From positions 1 through 26,600 of the forward strand of contig DENL01000020.1 of NCBI GenBank assembly GCA_002359655.1: a stretch of 26,600 nucleotides of DNA, given 5' to 3'. Made by a program: the position numbers and the translations under genes. A model generated the notes under the pieces. That model saw only the letters and a list, made by a program, of their open reading frames with translations, was not told the origin of the DNA and made no database searches. This stretch comes from Rickettsiales bacterium UBA2645. GTDB lineage: Bacteria; Pseudomonadota; Alphaproteobacteria; Rickettsiales; UBA1997. Positions 1-6,911 of the stretch are shown piece by piece; position 1 is the stretch's first letter; each line of letters begins with the position of its first letter.

Positions 1-112
1 GGGATTATCCCGAATTGGCGTTAGAAAGAACAAGAATAGCATAAGATTCATCAATCATTGGATGAATTTTTTTGTTGGATCTGTTTTTTGACATATTTCT
101 GAGATAAAATTT

Positions 113-141
113 AACATGCATGTCTCGTTGACATGCATGTT
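113..141. repeat. Double palindrome ACATGCATGT x2
   Basis: The 10-bp perfect palindrome ACATGCATGT occurs twice with a 7-bp spacer. The two copies can pair with each other (11 bp including the flanking A/T) or each act as a symmetric protein site. Possible operator or hairpin; no partner protein can be assigned. Confidence 0.6.
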
Positions 142-204
142 GTGAGATAAGAAGCGAGTAGGGTCGAGATTCGTGTCGTGTTTTTGTATCTCGAAAGGAT
201 AAGA

Positions 205-232
205 CAAATTTAGTTAAATTTGTTTTTTATTT
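205..232 (+). terminator. Possible AT-rich intrinsic terminator
   Basis: An 8-bp stem (CAAATTTA / TAAATTTG, 2-base spacer) is followed by TTTTTTATTT. The shape fits a rho-independent terminator for a gene entering from the left, but the stem contains very little GC. Confidence 0.35.
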
Positions 233-405
233 CCCTATGAATATGAAAAGCAAGATTTAGTTCTTATTTTTTGCCGAGCATTTAGACAAAGTTATATTTT
301 AAACGGGCTATAGTTAGCCAAACGGAGCAAACTTCATCATTGATATTAGAAGCTGAGAAATATCTTATTTCGCTATTCCTATACCAAATAAACTAATTAA
401 AACCA

Positions 406-1956
406 ATGAAACTCTTCTTCAAAAAAAGCTGGTTGTCGAAGTTTAAAATTTCGCACATTTTATTCTGCATCTCATATAGCGCAGTGCTTTACCTGATATA
501 TAACGCTTTGAATTTTGATAAAATTGCCAAGTGGTTTTATGTTAATAATCAAATTGATTACACAACTCTGATCGCATTTTTGGTAATCGGATTATGTCTT
601 TTTATTGCGGTTTTTACACTTCTGGCGCATCGCTTCACAACCAAACCTTTAGCAATTATTTTTGTAATACTTAGTGGAATTGCTGCTTATTTTTCGGCAA
701 AATATAATGTGGTGATAGATCGCACCATGATCATGAATGCGATGAATACTGATCCTGCGGAAGTGAAATCTTTGATGTCGCTGCAAATGCTGCCATATTT
801 TTTATTTCTAATTTTGCTGCCAATTCTGCTGATATTATCTGTCGAAATAAAATTTGAAAAATCAGCGCGATATTTGTTGGCATCTCTCAAGTTAATTTTA
901 GCAACAATTTTGCTTGGCGTTGTATTATTGTACGCAAATTTTGACGGTATACATCGCGCTGCCAACCTTTCTAGAAAATACATCATACACACTCTGATAC
1001 CGTTGAATTACATACAAAGTTTTGGCAGTATTTTGCAGCATGCGGTTTCGGATAATCTGCAAAAAAGCGAAAAGAAAATAGAAATTTCTGGCTCAATATC
1101 GCAGCAAGAAAATTTAGTAGTTGTTTTAGCAGTTGGAGAAACATCAAGACAGCAAAACTTCAGCCTTTATGGTTACAAAAGGCAAAACACCAATCCGGTT
1201 TTATCGAAAGAAAAAAATCTACATTTGCTCAATGGCAAAGCGCGTATTGGTTCAACTTTATATGCCTTGCCAGAAATATTGGTGAAGCATGATGTGAAAT
1301 TGCCAGCAATCACTTCTAAACTTGGCATCAACACTTCCTGCTATGTCAACTACACACTTTACGGCATATGCGACTCAGTTGGAGAAACTAAAGTTGCAAA
1401 TTGTGGTCACGGTGGAAATTGCTACGATGAAGATGTTCTGCCTTTGCTTAGCGATAATTTAAAATCTTACACTTCTGGATACAGATTAATTATATTACAT
1501 CTTGGTGGCGGCAGTCACGGGCCGAGTTATCACGAAAGATATCCTGAAGAATTCCAACGTTTCAAACCAATGTGTTTTGATGCCGATGTTGTTAATAAAT
1601 GTACTGTTGAGCAGCTTTATAATTCATACGACAATACCATACTTTATGTTGATGATGTGCTTGGCAAAATAGTAACCAAGCTTGATAAATCAGGAGTACC
1701 TTATGTTTTTATTTACTTATCAGATCACGGCGAATCGCTGCTTGAAGATGGTCGAATATTTCATGGAATGCCTCCGGGAATTCCGCTGCCTCCAGAGCAA
1801 GCACATATTCCATTGATAGTAAAATCTTCAATTCCAATTTCGATAGTCAAACGCGAAGAGTACGGACAACAAGATGTTTTTGATACGGTGCTTAGTTTAT
1901 TTTCAATCGAAACTAAAGTTCACGACAAAGACAGAAATTTTATAACTAAGCAATAA
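406..1956 (+). CDS. eptA: EptA/MCR-type phosphoethanolamine transferase
   Basis: Inner-membrane enzyme of the alkaline-phosphatase fold that moves phosphoethanolamine from phosphatidylethanolamine to lipid A or another envelope glycan. The 516-aa length is usual for EptA/MCR. Hydrophobic segments near residues 16-34, 54-75, 82-99, 129-147 and 156-176 give the five-helix membrane domain. The periplasmic domain has VGETSR (E245, metal ligand), T284 in GSTLYALP at the nucleophile position, GSHGP (H371), SDHGES (D440, H441) and HGMP (H453). Cys pairs C333/C339 and C390/C399 match two family disulfides. The pair flanking the nucleophile in MCR-1 (C281/C291) is replaced here by R280 and E290. The stop overlaps the next ATG (TAATG), so translation is coupled to the phosphatase gene. 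The family call is firm; lipid A as acceptor is inferred. Confidence 0.9.
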   Translation: MKLFFKKSWLSKFKISHILFCISYSAVLYLIYNALNFDKIAKWFYVNNQIDYTTLIAFLVIGLCLFIAVFTLLAHRFTTKPLAIIFVILSGIAAYFSAKYNVVIDRTMIMNAMNTDPAEVKSLMSLQMLPYFLFLILLPILLILSVEIKFEKSARYLLASLKLILATILLGVVLLYANFDGIHRAANLSRKYIIHTLIPLNYIQSFGSILQHAVSDNLQKSEKKIEISGSISQQENLVVVLAVGETSRQQNFSLYGYKRQNTNPVLSKEKNLHLLNGKARIGSTLYALPEILVKHDVKLPAITSKLGINTSCYVNYTLYGICDSVGETKVANCGHGGNCYDEDVLPLLSDNLKSYTSGYRLIILHLGGGSHGPSYHERYPEEFQRFKPMCFDADVVNKCTVEQLYNSYDNTILYVDDVLGKIVTKLDKSGVPYVFIYLSDHGESLLEDGRIFHGMPPGIPLPPEQAHIPLIVKSSIPISIVKREEYGQQDVFDTVLSLFSIETKVHDKDRNFITKQ

Positions 1957-2702
1957 TGAAAAAACTCAATCGCATTTTTAAAATTATTTGTTGGTCGGTT
2001 TTAACAACATCACTAATTTTGCTGTTGGCCTTTTTTGCATTTCAAAAAAAATCAACAAAAGAGCTCAGTGCAAGCAGAGTAGCGCTAATTGATGTGGTTG
2101 GAGAGAACTACATATTTCGTGGCAATAATCCTTTCGTGGTGAAAAATGGCGAAAAGGTTTTTGCCTATGATGAACTAAAATCTCACTTCCAAAACATAGT
2201 ATATCAGAAAAATCACAAGCAGTTGCAAGACTATTATTTAATCGACATCAGTCTGCTAGATCTGGATGAATACTACACAATTAAAAAAGAGAAAAAATTT
2301 TTTGCTGATAATTCTAAGAGTTTAGGCGAGGTGATGAATATCTCTACAATATCGCCCAACTTGCTTGCAGGACTATTGCCAAATTCTGGTATCACAAAAA
2401 ATATTGCAGCTAGATACAGCTCTGAGTTAGAAAAAAATCTGCAGAAAATACGCGAGCTGGCATCTCAAAAAAAAGACAAACCAGTGATCATCTACATACA
2501 TTGCGACGGCGGGCGCGACAGAACTGGCTTGATAGCAGCAGGTTACAGAATGTTGTTTAGCGACATGACTTTATCACAAGCAAAATCACAAAATATTTTA
2601 GAAGTTGGCAGAAGTAGTGAAGCGCTTTATGATGCAGCAATAAATTCATATTGTTTGCATGTGCAAAAAGATTTGGGCAAACCCGATGATTACTGCAATT
2701 AG
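1956..2702 (+). CDS. Membrane-anchored CX5R (tyrosine/dual-specificity or lipid) phosphatase
   Basis: A 248-aa protein with a short basic N-terminus and one hydrophobic segment (about 11-29), so most likely anchored with its catalytic domain outside the cytoplasm. The signature IHCDGGRDRTG has nucleophile C183 and phosphate-binding R189, the CX5R loop of cysteine phosphatases. D102 or D104 upstream could lie in the general-acid region, but I cannot assign it. Known CX5R enzymes act on phosphotyrosine, phosphoinositides, inositol phosphates or phosphatidylglycerophosphate. The 1-nt overlap with the phosphoethanolamine transferase suggests an envelope or lipid phosphate substrate, which is inference. 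Its TAG stop touches the stop of the convergent nnrD with no spacer. Confidence 0.75.
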   Translation: MKKLNRIFKIICWSVLTTSLILLLAFFAFQKKSTKELSASRVALIDVVGENYIFRGNNPFVVKNGEKVFAYDELKSHFQNIVYQKNHKQLQDYYLIDISLLDLDEYYTIKKEKKFFADNSKSLGEVMNISTISPNLLAGLLPNSGITKNIAARYSSELEKNLQKIRELASQKKDKPVIIYIHCDGGRDRTGLIAAGYRMLFSDMTLSQAKSQNILEVGRSSEALYDAAINSYCLHVQKDLGKPDDYCN

Positions 2703-3521
2703 TTATATTTGATCGTTGATGATGTGAGGAATATACTTAAATAAATCGCTTGGCATCATGCCAACTTCACCTTGTTTTTTTGCTACTAAATCAGCGGCTA
2801 GCGCGTGAATATTAACGCCAAAAATTGCGGCGGTTTCTTTGTCTAAATGTTGCGAAATAAGGCCGCCAATCACGCCAGATAAAACATCGCCCATTCCAGC
2901 AGTTGCCATTCCTGCATTGCCGTAAGGGCATTGATGTATTATTTTTTTGTCGCCAAAGATTAAAGTGCCGCTGCCTTTTAAAACTGCAATTGCTTTGAAT
3001 TTTTCGTAAAGTTTTTTAACCGACAGTTCACGATTTTTTTGAATTTCATCGCTTGAAACATTAAGCAATCTTGCAGCTTCGCCAACATGCGGAGTAATTA
3101 CAGCATTTGATAAAACGAAATTTTTTTTACAGACGCTTAAAATATTTAAAGCGTCAGCATCAATTATTTTTGGCAGGTTTGAAGCCATTGCCATTGCAAA
3201 TAATTTTTGCGCCCAATCAGATTTTCCAAGACCACAGCCAATTACAATCACAGTTTTATTAGCAAAAATTTCTTCTTTTGAAGCGCTAGGAAGAAGTGTC
3301 ATCGCATTTGGAAGCCGCGCTAAAAGTGAAGCAATATTTTCTTCTTTGGTAAGAACAGTAACTTTCCCAGCACCAGTACGATAAGCTGCTTCAGCTGCCA
3401 TAATTATGGCTCCACCCATGCCCACATCGCCACCAATAACCAAGACGTGACCAAAATTTCCTTTGTTAGAATCTGCTTTGCGAGATAATAATTTTTGAAC
3501 TGATTTAGTAAAATTTTTCAT
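2703..3521 (-). CDS. nnrD: ADP-dependent NAD(P)H-hydrate dehydratase
   Basis: Cytoplasmic metabolite-repair enzyme of the ribokinase-like fold that dehydrates damaged NAD(P)HX back to NAD(P)H using ADP or ATP. Visible motifs: GNFGHVLVIGG (21-31), the alanine/glycine-rich GAIIMAAEAAYRTGAG (37-52), GCGLGK (95-100), DADALN (121-126), ITPHVGEAARLL (142-153) and NAGMATAGMGDVLSG (202-216), with D212 as the expected catalytic aspartate. At 272 aa it covers only the dehydratase domain; the NnrE epimerase domain fused to it in E. coli is absent, so the epimerase must be encoded elsewhere or missing. Its ATG overlaps the stop of the upstream phosphatase-GNAT gene in an ATGA, indicating translational coupling. 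Confidence 0.9.
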   Translation of the reverse strand: MKNFTKSVQKLLSRKADSNKGNFGHVLVIGGDVGMGGAIIMAAEAAYRTGAGKVTVLTKEENIASLLARLPNAMTLLPSASKEEIFANKTVIVIGCGLGKSDWAQKLFAMAMASNLPKIIDADALNILSVCKKNFVLSNAVITPHVGEAARLLNVSSDEIQKNRELSVKKLYEKFKAIAVLKGSGTLIFGDKKIIHQCPYGNAGMATAGMGDVLSGVIGGLISQHLDKETAAIFGVNIHALAADLVAKKQGEVGMMPSDLFKYIPHIINDQI

Positions 3522-4558
3522 TGTAAAGACTGATCAATTAAAGATCCGACATACCACCTGCTGGCAACTTTTAAATTCAACTTTTCCAGTAGCTGATATT
3601 TTTCAGAATCAAAATCACCACAAACAACAACTATTTGCTTTGCGCCTTTTGCCTTAGTTTCTGATTTTATTTCGTTAAGTAAATCTGTTCCAACACTTCT
3701 CCATAAATCTGCGGATTTAACACAAAAATCATCAATCATTAAAGTTAATCCTGCGTCGTAAACTTCTGGTGGAGAAATTAATTTTCCTATCACAAAACCG
3801 CTTTGATCTTTAGCGCATAAGGCAATTACATTTTCTTTTTCTAATTCTTCCGCGAACCATTTTTTTTGAATCTCATCAGAATTTTTTGCCATTTTCCAAA
3901 ACTGCTTTTGCTGCTTTTCATATTCAGTTCTTTTCAAGTGACTAAGCTCAACCATCCAATCAATATCTTGTTTTGTGGTGTGACGGATTTGACTGGTTAA
4001 ATTATAAATTGACCAAGAAGAGTTTTGACTTTTCGCAGGCTGAAAGAAATGTATCGAACAATTTGCCGCTCTTAAATTAGAAATTCCTAAATGCTTTGTC
4101 AGTGCAACGAATACTCCGCCATGAGCTACTATTAATGGCGAAGATGGCGATGTATTTAATATTTCTTTGATAGTATCTAAAACTCGTAATTCAAAATCTG
4201 AGTAATTTTCTGCTCCTTGAGGCAGCTCATCATCTTTTAATCCCGTGAGAAAAAACTTGTGATCATTTCCTTCATAACTTCCCCACTTACGTTCCATTAA
4301 GCCAGAATGCAAAATTAAAGAATGTTTGTAATCTGCATTAATAATTTCTGCTGTTTGATTTGCTCGAAGTAAAGGGCTTGAGTAAATATTCGAGAAATTA
4401 ATATTTTGTAATTTCTTCGACGCTTCGTGAGCTTGTTTTATTCCATTTTCATTCAGAGATATATCGGTCTGACCCATGATTACATTTTTCTGATTCCAAT
4501 CAGTTTCGCCGTGGCGAATAAAATAAAACGGCTTGAGAGGAAGTTTAAATTTATTCAT
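3518..4558 (-). CDS. Histidine phosphatase fused to a GNAT-like acetyltransferase domain
   Basis: Two-domain 346-aa protein. Residues 10-180 are a phosphoglycerate-mutase-like histidine phosphatase: FIRHGETDWN gives R15 and phospho-acceptor H16, SSPLLRANQTA gives R65, MERKWGSYEG gives E89, and VAHGG gives H146. Residues about 190-340 look like a GNAT N-acetyltransferase: a beta strand DDFCV (276-280), a WRSVGTDLLNEI segment at the acetyl-CoA loop (286-297, weaker than the usual R/QxxGxG/A), then a strand and a terminal KLNLKVASRWYVG tail. The substrate is unknown; small phosphorylated metabolites are typical for the first domain. It is the first gene of a two-gene operon with nnrD, overlapping it by 4 nt, which suggests a linked role in metabolite repair or salvage. 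The phosphatase call is firm; the GNAT call is moderate. Confidence 0.8.
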   Translation of the reverse strand: MNKFKLPLKPFYFIRHGETDWNQKNVIMGQTDISLNENGIKQAHEASKKLQNINFSNIYSSPLLRANQTAEIINADYKHSLILHSGLMERKWGSYEGNDHKFFLTGLKDDELPQGAENYSDFELRVLDTIKEILNTSPSSPLIVAHGGVFVALTKHLGISNLRAANCSIHFFQPAKSQNSSWSIYNLTSQIRHTTKQDIDWMVELSHLKRTEYEKQQKQFWKMAKNSDEIQKKWFAEELEKENVIALCAKDQSGFVIGKLISPPEVYDAGLTLMIDDFCVKSADLWRSVGTDLLNEIKSETKAKGAKQIVVVCGDFDSEKYQLLEKLNLKVASRWYVGSLIDQSLQ

Positions 4559-4601
4559 GAGATTTTTTAATTTTTACAAATTGAGATTTGAATATTTTCT
4601 C

Positions 4602-4639
4602 ATATGGCTGCCATATTAAAGGCTTTAGAGACTCTCTAA
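4602..4639. promoter_or_regulatory. Two adjacent perfect palindromes upstream of the phosphatase-GNAT operon
   Basis: ATATGGC-T-GCCATAT (4602-4616) and TTAGAGA-C-TCTCTAA (4625-4639) are each 7+1+7 perfect palindromes, 8 bp apart, 44-81 bp upstream of the phosphatase-GNAT start. The size and symmetry suit operator sites for dimeric regulators. The first could also form a small hairpin behind the rhuM-like gene. Confidence 0.45.
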
Positions 4640-4707
4640 TCATTCATCGTAGGCCAAAACCAAAATTTTTTTAGCGGAATTTCAGATTTTATTTTTTGTT
4701 AAATAGC

Positions 4708-5718
4708 TCAGCTTTTTATACTCTTAATATCTTCTTCAAGCTCTTTTAAGCTGTCTTTTCTCTCCCTTACTTTTTGCAATTCTTTAAATTTTTGATATTC
4801 ATTTCCTGATTTTTCAATCGCAATTTTGTGACTTATTTTTCCCGCATGTTTTAAAATTTCTCTGCCGTTGAGGTTTAAAATAGTGTCAAGCCTTTCAATC
4901 CAATCTTCCATATACATTGGAATTCTCTGGTTTGCCATTGTTTCAGCGAAGGCAAGATATTGTTCAACTAAAAGCCCCAGAAGTTTAATTTCATCTTCAT
5001 CTAAATAATTTTTGCCAATCTCTGAATCTTTTTTAGTGATCGATTTTTCAGTTTTTTTATCAACTGATTTCATTCCCATAAAAGGCAAATTGCCATCAGC
5101 TCTTGCGTGAATTATCTCAGCTGCGGTTTGTTTACTTATCGCCCACAAAAGTTTGTTTTGCACGATTTGAAAAAACTCAACGGTTCTTTCATCTTTCGAA
5201 TCGTAATCAATGCTGGTTTTGTAGATGTCTTTAATTTTTTGATAAAAGAACCTTTCAGAAAGTCGAATTTCGCGGATCCTTTCTTGCAATTCGTCAAAGT
5301 AATTCATCGATTTGCCAGCCTTAAATCTTTCATCGTTCAAGGCAAAACCTTTGATAATATATTCTTTTAAACGATTGGTCGCCCAAATACGAAACTGCGT
5401 GCCTTGCTTTGATTTAACGCGATAGCCAACAGAAATTATAACATCAAGGTTGTAATAATTTGGCGCTTTTTGTTGAAATTCGGAATTTCCGAATTTCTTC
5501 ATGGACTGGCTTTCTAAAAGCTCTCCCTCAGCGTAAATATTTTGAATATGCTCATTGATTGTTGATTTTGCCTTACCAAACAAAACCGCCATTTGCTCTT
5601 GATTAAGCCAGACAGTTTCTTGCTGTAATTCAACATCAAGTTTTATTTTTCCGTCCTCGCTTTGATAGAGAAGGATTTGCGGGGTAGGTTGTTGGTTTTC
5701 TTGGTTGATTTTTGGCAT
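4708..5718 (-). CDS. RhuM-family protein
   Basis: A 336-aa protein that I recognise as the virulence-RhuM family (named after Salmonella SPI-3 rhuM; biochemical role unsettled). Typical segments: ILLYQSEDGKIKLDV near 15-29, ETVWLNQEQMAVLFGKAKSTINEHIQNIY (34-62), a helix-turn-helix-like DNA-binding region, YNLDVIISVGYRVKSKQGTQFRIWAT (88-113), and a helical C-terminal half with a basic/acidic tail. RhuM genes are often found in genomic islands, next to restriction or toxin-antitoxin genes. The 78-bp gap to the next gene upstream and the 149-bp gap downstream suggest a single transcription unit. The family call is confident; function is not. Confidence 0.85.
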   Translation of the reverse strand: MPKINQENQQPTPQILLYQSEDGKIKLDVELQQETVWLNQEQMAVLFGKAKSTINEHIQNIYAEGELLESQSMKKFGNSEFQQKAPNYYNLDVIISVGYRVKSKQGTQFRIWATNRLKEYIIKGFALNDERFKAGKSMNYFDELQERIREIRLSERFFYQKIKDIYKTSIDYDSKDERTVEFFQIVQNKLLWAISKQTAAEIIHARADGNLPFMGMKSVDKKTEKSITKKDSEIGKNYLDEDEIKLLGLLVEQYLAFAETMANQRIPMYMEDWIERLDTILNLNGREILKHAGKISHKIAIEKSGNEYQKFKELQKVRERKDSLKELEEDIKSIKS

Positions 5719-5796
5719 GGTTTAGTAGGGTGAAATTTATTTTTATTCGAAGTTGCAAGCCAAAATTTATTGCATGAAAGGCAATTCAATAATTTT

Positions 5797-6447
5797 TCAA
5801 AAATCAAATGTTATATGACCTTTGATTTTTCTATAGTTTTGCCAAGCTTTTTCTAATTCATCTTCCTGTAAAGGAATGGTAAGTGATATGATTTTTTCTG
5901 CATCGTCATGAGGCATAAAGAATGGCACTTCAATTACCAGAAGGCATAATTCAGGGTTTTGTAAGGATATATTTATAAATCTGGTCACATTCTTACTGGT
6001 CGCATTTTTTGCAAAGAAGCGATATGGTTCTGGAAATAAACTTTTTTCCTCAATTGCTTTTTTACCAATCGCAATAAGAACAACGGAGTAATGCTGATTA
6101 TTCTTCAATCCTATGCTATGAGATAGTAGCGGTAAAAAATCTTTTTGTTCTATTTGAAGTAATGGCTTTTCAACTCGGTTTATAACCGTTTTATCCTTAT
6201 CTTTATTGCCGTACTTTATGTGAAGTATACCATCTCTATGCCAAGAAACATGATGTGGGATTTTATTAAATAGCTTAATATCAGAGTGACTTGACTCTGT
6301 TTTGAGAGACTTGTCGTAACTTGTAATTTCTAGATCAAATTTTGGGAAATAATAAATGTCGCCACTATAGCGATTTATTTTTATCTCTGCAATTTCGTGA
6401 TCTAACTCGGGATGCTTTATCTTAATTAATGTGGGTTTCTTTGCCAT
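5797..6447 (-). CDS. Unrecognised 216-aa protein
   Basis: I do not recognise a family. The protein has no signal peptide or membrane segment. The N-terminal half has an alternating beta-strand pattern with many aromatic residues (SGDIYYFPKFDLEITSY near 28-44, HHVSWHRDGILHIKYG near 65-80). The C-terminal half has LCLLVIEVPFFMPHDDAEKI followed by an amphipathic helix and the end FDF. ATG at 6447 is chosen because it opens the longest frame and has AGG about 12 bases upstream. It is monocistronic, between the rhuM-like gene and the XRE/GIY-YIG cassette, and is AT-rich like its neighbours. Probably accessory cargo. Confidence 0.6.
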   Translation of the reverse strand: MAKKPTLIKIKHPELDHEIAEIKINRYSGDIYYFPKFDLEITSYDKSLKTESSHSDIKLFNKIPHHVSWHRDGILHIKYGNKDKDKTVINRVEKPLLQIEQKDFLPLLSHSIGLKNNQHYSVVLIAIGKKAIEEKSLFPEPYRFFAKNATSKNVTRFINISLQNPELCLLVIEVPFFMPHDDAEKIISLTIPLQEDELEKAWQNYRKIKGHITFDF

Positions 6448-6505
6448 GCGCTCAATGACCTGTATAATTTTCTAAGTTTGCAATTTAATAATTCTCAAAA
6501 CAAAG

Positions 6506-6522
6506 GTGTCAAATCCCGACAC
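6506..6522. promoter_or_regulatory. Inverted repeat GTGTC-N7-GACAC, possible operator
   Basis: Perfect 5-bp arms around a 7-bp centre, about 60 bp upstream of the 216-aa gene. This is where an operator for a neighbouring XRE regulator could sit. No direct evidence of binding. Confidence 0.35.
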
Positions 6523-6538
6523 TGCAAATCTTAATAAG

Positions 6539-6614
6539 AAATCTGGAGAAATTATACTAATTAAATTTGGTCTTAAATTTATTGCAGATTAATGAGTATA
6601 ATATCCCCAGATTT
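6539..6614. repeat. Long imperfect inverted repeat (hairpin), 26-nt arms
   Basis: The arm 6539-6564 pairs with 6589-6614 at 23 of 26 positions around a 24-nt loop. The outer cores are AAATCTGG / CCAGATTT and the inner cores ATTATACT / AGTATAAT. On the + strand it ends in a run of six T. It lies just behind the XRE/GIY-YIG/XRE cassette, so it may act as a bidirectional terminator, or it may be a small hairpin element of the MITE type. Confidence 0.65.
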
Positions 6615-6646
6615 TTTGAAAAAATAATGTCTTTATTATTTCTTAA

Positions 6647-6868
6647 TTAACTTAACCCCAAATTCACCTTTGCTGTTTTCAAATCTGATTCCTCTTTTTT
6701 CCAAAGCTGACTGAATGTTAAAAAAAGTTCGGCTGATCCTTTGTAATCTCCTTCGCTTTTTTCAATTCTCTTAAGTGTATCAACGGAAGTTTTAGTTAAT
6801 TTGGCGAATTCTGCTTGAGTCATTTTCAAAAGAATTCGACCAGCTTTTATTTGTGAACCTAAAATCAT
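6647..6868 (-). CDS. Small XRE-type helix-turn-helix regulator (distal gene of the cassette)
   Basis: A 73-aa protein that is almost only an HTH domain: QIKAGRILLKMTQAEFAKLTKTSVDTLKRIE (about 6-36) has the Cro/C1 pattern with the MTQ-x-E/F-A turn. The C-terminus is short and helical. It resembles the regulator at 7780-8040 (both open with MIL and carry IK-x-x-R-x-x-L-x-MTQ), so the two are probably paralogues flanking the nuclease gene. The start is 43 bp downstream of the nuclease stop, on the same strand. Likely a repressor of the cassette, by analogy with XRE proteins of toxin-antitoxin and phage modules. Confidence 0.8.
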   Translation of the reverse strand: MILGSQIKAGRILLKMTQAEFAKLTKTSVDTLKRIEKSEGDYKGSAELFLTFSQLWKKEESDLKTAKVNLGLS

Positions 6869-6911
6869 TTTCTACTTGGTGCTAATAAAATGTTTTTTTT
6901 GTTGTTTCGAG

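Larger units (their letters stand above)
1..405. other. Leader region rich in inverted repeats, no convincing gene
   Basis: I see no supported gene here. A 29-codon minus-strand ORF (94 down to 5) exists but matches nothing I recognise. The stretch carries several inverted repeats. Two copies of the self-complementary decamer ACATGCATGT lie at 114-123 and 131-140. TCGAGAT (164-170) faces ATCTCGA (188-194). CAAATTTA (205-212) faces TAAATTTG (215-222) and runs straight into a T-tract, so it is terminator-like. GGCTA (306-310) faces TAGCC (315-319). The promoter of the eptA-like gene should lie here, but I see no clear -35/-10 pair. Confidence 0.5.

Noticed and set aside
5..94. 29-codon minus-strand frame at the window edge
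   Set aside because: Too short and without a recognisable family; cannot be told from chance.
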